Source: CAZLMW01 sp964560875 (GTDB lineage: Bacteria; Myxococcota_A; UBA9042). Taken from it: a DNA stretch of 43,614 nt. The position numbers were made by a program, and so were the translations under genes. The number at the start of each line of letters is the position of its first letter. Position 1 is the first letter of the stretch. The stretch lies in contig CAZLMW010000063.1 in assembly GCA_964560875.1 (NCBI GenBank), positions 1 through 43,614 on the forward strand, read 5' to 3'. The notes under the pieces were generated by a model. It was not told the origin of the DNA. It saw nothing but the letters and a program-made list of their open reading frames with translations, and did not search any database. Positions 42,807 through 43,614 of this stretch are shown here, one piece after another.

Positions 42807-43614
42807 CGGTTGGCCACCCGTTGGCCCGCCTATACGACTCGTTTTGTGCGTGCCCTCGATTCTCGGAGGCCCAGACGTGAGCCACGCCCGCCAACTGTTG
42901 ACCGCCGATCAGCTTGCCGATGCCTTGGCCATCAGCCTCTCGACGGTTCGGCGCATGACCCGCGACGGGCAGATCCCGTTCATCAGGGTGCGTAGCCTCT
43001 TGCGGTACGACCTTCTGCACGTGCTGGACTGCCTCGGGGTGAGGGGCAACGGTAACGGTGGCGACTCCGGCGCAAACGGCCTCGACGGATGGTAGGACGT
43101 GACGGAGCCGCCCTTCGTGGGGAGACAGCCATCCCGGCCCCAACCCGTCGATCTCGTCCTTCCAAACCTCGATGACCGACTCGCCACGAGGCCGGAACAG
43201 CCGCAGGTGTGCATAGAACCTGCCCGCATCTCCAGTCAGAGCACGGAGACTACGATCCCGTGCCGACGACGTGCCCACAGGGCGAGCCTCCGGCGACAAC
43301 AACACGAGCCGCAACCCCGTGCGCTCACACAAGGCCCGGAACCCGTGGAACAAGGCTGACAGGCGATCCTCCATCCGACGAGCAAGGGGACGACCAGCAG
43401 CGGCCCTGAACCCCAACGACTCCAAGATGTCTGCCTCTGCATCGTCGTCCCTCGTGCCATCACGGCGACCGGGCACCGGCACCGGAGCATCACAAAGGAC
43501 ACACTCGTCCACCACGACCAGCAGGACATGCTCCCGCAGGTCAGGGAACTCGTCCGCTTCGACCACCCCGCCGACATCGGGATGCAGAGGGTGATCGTTC
43601 AACCAGTCCCTGAT
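42736..43614 (-). CDS. Unidentified protein running off the right edge (5' partial)
   Basis: An open minus-strand frame enters from beyond the window (IRDWLNDHPLHPDVGG at the edge); an internal TTG at 43602 is a possible start. The first 190 residues look genuine: GC-rich third positions and helices such as LARRMEDRLSALFHGFRALC and ERTGLRLVLLSPEARP, plus a CVLCDAP motif. The last 90-140 codons lie antisense to the excisionase gene and the end of integrase 2, and look like shadow sequence. The real gene may end earlier through a missed frameshift. I do not recognise the family. Confidence 0.4.
   Translation of the reverse strand: MRDWLNDHPLHPDVGGVVEADEFPDLREHVLLVVVDECVLCDAPVPVPGRRDGTRDDDAEADILESLGFRAAAGRPLARRMEDRLSALFHGFRALCERTGLRLVLLSPEARPVGTSSARDRSLRALTGDAGRFYAHLRLFRPRGESVIEVWKDEIDGLGPGWLSPHEGRLRHVLPSVEAVCAGVATVTVAPHPEAVQHVQKVVPQEATHPDERDLPVAGHAPNRREADGQGIGKLIGGQQLAGVAHVWASENRGHAQNESYRRANGWPTVSGGQSEAAGRLSGPQPARPPPC
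42854..42866. repeat. Inverted copy of the CGAGAATC repeat before the excisionase gene
   Basis: CCTCGATTCTC (42854-42864) is the exact reverse complement of GAGAATCGAGG at 41511-41521, so an 11-bp inverted repeat flanks integrase 2. The motif ends next to the GGAGG ribosome-binding site of the small excisionase-like gene, a position where a bound protein could control its expression. Confidence 0.75.
42877..43095 (+). CDS. Small excisionase-family DNA-binding protein
   Basis: A 72-residue protein from GTG 42877, chosen for its strong ribosome-binding site (GGAGG seven bases upstream); the open frame further upstream overlaps integrase 2. Residues about 6-52 (LLTADQLADALAISLSTVRR, MTRDGQIPFIRVRSLLRYDL) form the winged HTH typical of excisionase-family proteins. 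The C-terminal tail is Gly/Asn-rich. It follows integrase 2 on the same strand by 70 bases and is the likely directionality factor for it. Confidence 0.85.
   Translation: MSHARQLLTADQLADALAISLSTVRRMTRDGQIPFIRVRSLLRYDLLHVLDCLGVRGNGNGGDSGANGLDGW

Overview
This is a high-GC bacterial window. The density of very large cysteine-rich surface lipoproteins built from CDDGNPCTxDxC-type units, MopE-like CDGxDNDCDG motifs, NHL propellers and Ser/Gly linkers is typical of Myxococcota and related former Deltaproteobacteria. That assignment comes from protein style only; there is no rRNA or marker gene here to confirm it.

Region 1 (1-34.5 kb) encodes mainly cell-surface proteins, nearly all on the minus strand. 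Two giant lipoproteins open it: 51-5894 (three six-bladed NHL propellers plus a DUF1554-like C-terminus) and 6096-12176 (an almost pure Cys-repeat array). Next come a decayed methyltransferase, an Arg-rich orphan gene, a small lipoprotein, and a plus-strand pair made of a GH99/WbsX-like enzyme translationally coupled to a lipoprotein. From 26614 down to 17197 lies a compact five-gene minus-strand operon. It holds two paralogous pairs, each a Cys-rich lipoprotein followed by a tail-fibre-like protein with a proprotein-convertase P domain, and then a Ser/Gly-linker lipoprotein. Upstream are a DUF465/YdcH-like protein, a two-domain polyphosphate:AMP phosphotransferase, and a 1898-residue lipoprotein with somatomedin-B-like domains.

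Region 2 (34.6-37.8 kb) is a tight minus-strand operon: NrtR-like Nudix regulator, SPFH/band-7 protein, NAD kinase-like protein, TerB-like protein. A strong sigma70-type promoter overlaps an AT-rich palindrome that is a candidate operator. This looks like an NAD(P)-linked operon controlled by its own first gene.

Region 3 (37.75-38.35 kb) holds gene debris. Region 4 (38.37 kb to the right edge) is a mobile element with a frameshifted YhcG/DUF1016 PD-(D/E)XK nuclease gene, two divergently oriented tyrosine recombinases, small helix-turn-helix/excisionase proteins, and repeated CGAGAATC motifs around the second recombinase. A further minus-strand reading frame runs off the right edge.

The observations most worth following are the duplicated lipoprotein/P-domain fibre operon with swapped C-terminal tips, the NrtR-SPFH-NAD kinase-TerB operon, and the two-integrase element with its repeat field.
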